NCBI GenBank assembly: GCA_002007465.1 | Contig: LNAC01000031.1 | Location: forward strand, 5,375,305 to 5,439,304 | Reading direction: 5' to 3' | Source: Ailurus styani | Taxonomy: Eukaryota > Chordata > Mammalia > Carnivora > Ailuridae | DNA length: 64,000 nt | Shown here: piece by piece, positions 62,863 to 64,000 of the stretch | How the letters are laid out: each line of letters begins with the position of its first letter | Numbering within the stretch: the stretch's first letter is position 1 | Translations under genes and position numbers: made by a program | The notes under the pieces: model-generated | Seen by the model: the letters and a program-made list of their open reading frames with translations, nothing else | What the model was told of the DNA's origin: nothing | Database searches by the model: none

Positions 62863-64000
62863 CTCAGATTGAATATTCAGAAGATCTTGAGACTAGGGGG
62901 CCAAGCCAAGGTCCTGTCATCAGACTTTGTCTGTTATACCTATAGATGGGGATAAACTCCTCTTTTCTTGAGGTCTCCCAAACATCCAGATTTCTGAGCC
63001 TGCCAGGAATTGACCTTGTTTTCCTGGTAAGGCTGCTGGGAACCCTGAAAGCAAGGTACCAGGCTGTTTTTCCAAGGGAATTTAATGGCTCCATGAAGTC
63101 AGGTTTTAGTTCTTTAAAGCTGTCTGGTCATATCTGGTTCTATGCATATTCTCAAATATGACATTTTAGCCAAAGTTTTGGCAATACAACCAATGTTTCC
63201 AATTGTGTCCTGTTACAAGGAGAACAGATTCTTATTAAAATTATGCAAATAGCTATATTGCCATGAAAATAAGAATACTAAGAAGTTTCTGACTTCCAGA
63301 GAGATCCGGTAGGGAGAAAAAGTACACATTTCATCTTTGTTTACAAAGGACAGCATACTTTACCAATTTGTTGTAAAGTTTCCTTAAAAATGGAAAAACA
63401 TAACATTGACCCAGTAATGTCACAAACAGAAAGTTATAAAAATTATCATTCTCATTAGTTCAGTCTCATAAAATTAATTCTTGTTGATCTTAATCTTTGC
63501 AGTTTTATGAAGCTATGTTTCTCCATCATAATTCTGCAAATTCTTACCCAGTTAAATGTGATGATCTTAAAATGATCAGAAACACGTATTCTAGAATATT
63601 TGTCACAGTCCTTTCCATGAATCCCTTGGAGGATGAAATGTATTCGCAAAGGCAACAGAGAAGAGGAATAACTCTCTGTAAGTAACAGACTTAAAAATGG
63701 CTGTTGTTAAGGGTCTGCTAAGAGTTCATTACAATTCAATTAACAAGAAAACCTGCTTATTTCTGTGGCATACATCTGAAGATGCTAGAATTATAAGTGA
63801 TAACATATACCAGAACATATCAGGTATCTGGGAATTTTCTATTATTTTTGGAACACTTACATACACGTATACAAATACAACATAAAGAAGGCTTAAGTAT
63901 TACTTCTCATTTGACAATAATTCCCACAGGATTTAAACCTAATTAGTTTAGAATCAGTCATTTGACAAGGAGAGAATAGATCTTTCATAATATTCCAGAC

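Larger units (their letters stand above)
61090..63900 (+). repeat. Unassigned old interspersed-element-like block
   Basis: A continuous stretch unlike the surrounding AT-rich intron, with higher GC and a texture like old mammalian interspersed repeats. It contains phrases such as 'ctgacataagacagattaacaggag', 'atgattctcaattgtctgcag' and 'caagatttccagatgtctggctc'. Two SINEs interrupt it. I think it may be internal sequence of an old retroelement, but I cannot name the family and see no intact gene. Confidence 0.35.
60226..64000 (-). other. SLF1: SLF1 intron, 3' part
   Basis: No further SLF1 exon on the - strand is recognisable up to the window edge. The stretch holds two SINEs (62,490-62,698 and 62,751-62,862) and a long block that looks like an old interspersed element on the + strand (61,090-63,900). 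Confidence 0.6.

Overview
This is a mammalian nuclear DNA window. The signs are small exons with GT-AG splice sites in large AT-rich introns, and LINE-1, LINE-2, MIR and many tRNA-derived carnivore SINEs (CAN-SINEs). The SINE head with 'gggttaaagcctctgcc' next to the canonical 'gcgcctgggtggctcag', plus a carnivore-type L1 3' end, points to a caniform carnivore, most likely a mustelid (ferret, mink, otter or badger group). The species call is inference.

Two protein genes meet tail to tail. On the + strand, positions 1 to about 42,060 hold the 3' part of MCTP1: about 25 kb of intron, four coding exons (25073-25182, 29125-29234, 38993-39090, 40059-40130) and a candidate 3' UTR. These exons encode the second membrane segment and the cytosolic tail. 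On the - strand, from 64,000 down to 52,352, lies the 3' part of SLF1 (ANKRD32). Six coding exons (60080-60225, 58939-59102, 58031-58164, 56012-56104, 55424-55606, 52352-52833) join in frame through an ankyrin-repeat block to a stop codon. The stop codons are 12.2 kb apart. MCTP1 and SLF1 are also convergent neighbours on human 5q15, which supports both names. They have unrelated roles: membrane-anchored calcium sensing, and recruitment of SMC5/6 to damaged or replicating chromatin.

The rest is mostly mobile-element sequence. A LINE-2 at about 11.3-13.6 kb carries three SINEs within or beside it. L1 3'-end pieces at 5.5-7.2 kb are split by three SINEs. A large reverse-strand L1 (about 31.35-38.41 kb) keeps decayed ORF2 and a 5' region with an internal duplication, and is interrupted by a SINE holding a 161-base assembly gap. 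Fourteen CAN-SINE copies are listed, many with intact target-site duplications, along with MIR copies, microsatellites, and an unassigned element-like block at 61.1-63.9 kb.

I see no new defence, mobile or biosynthetic system. The observations most worth checking are three strong, same-orientation CTCF-like motifs at 3.7, 8.7 and 9.8 kb inside the MCTP1 intron, a nested inverted repeat at 25.77 kb, the unassigned block at 61-64 kb with its exon-like open stretch, and the SINE-linked purine microsatellites.
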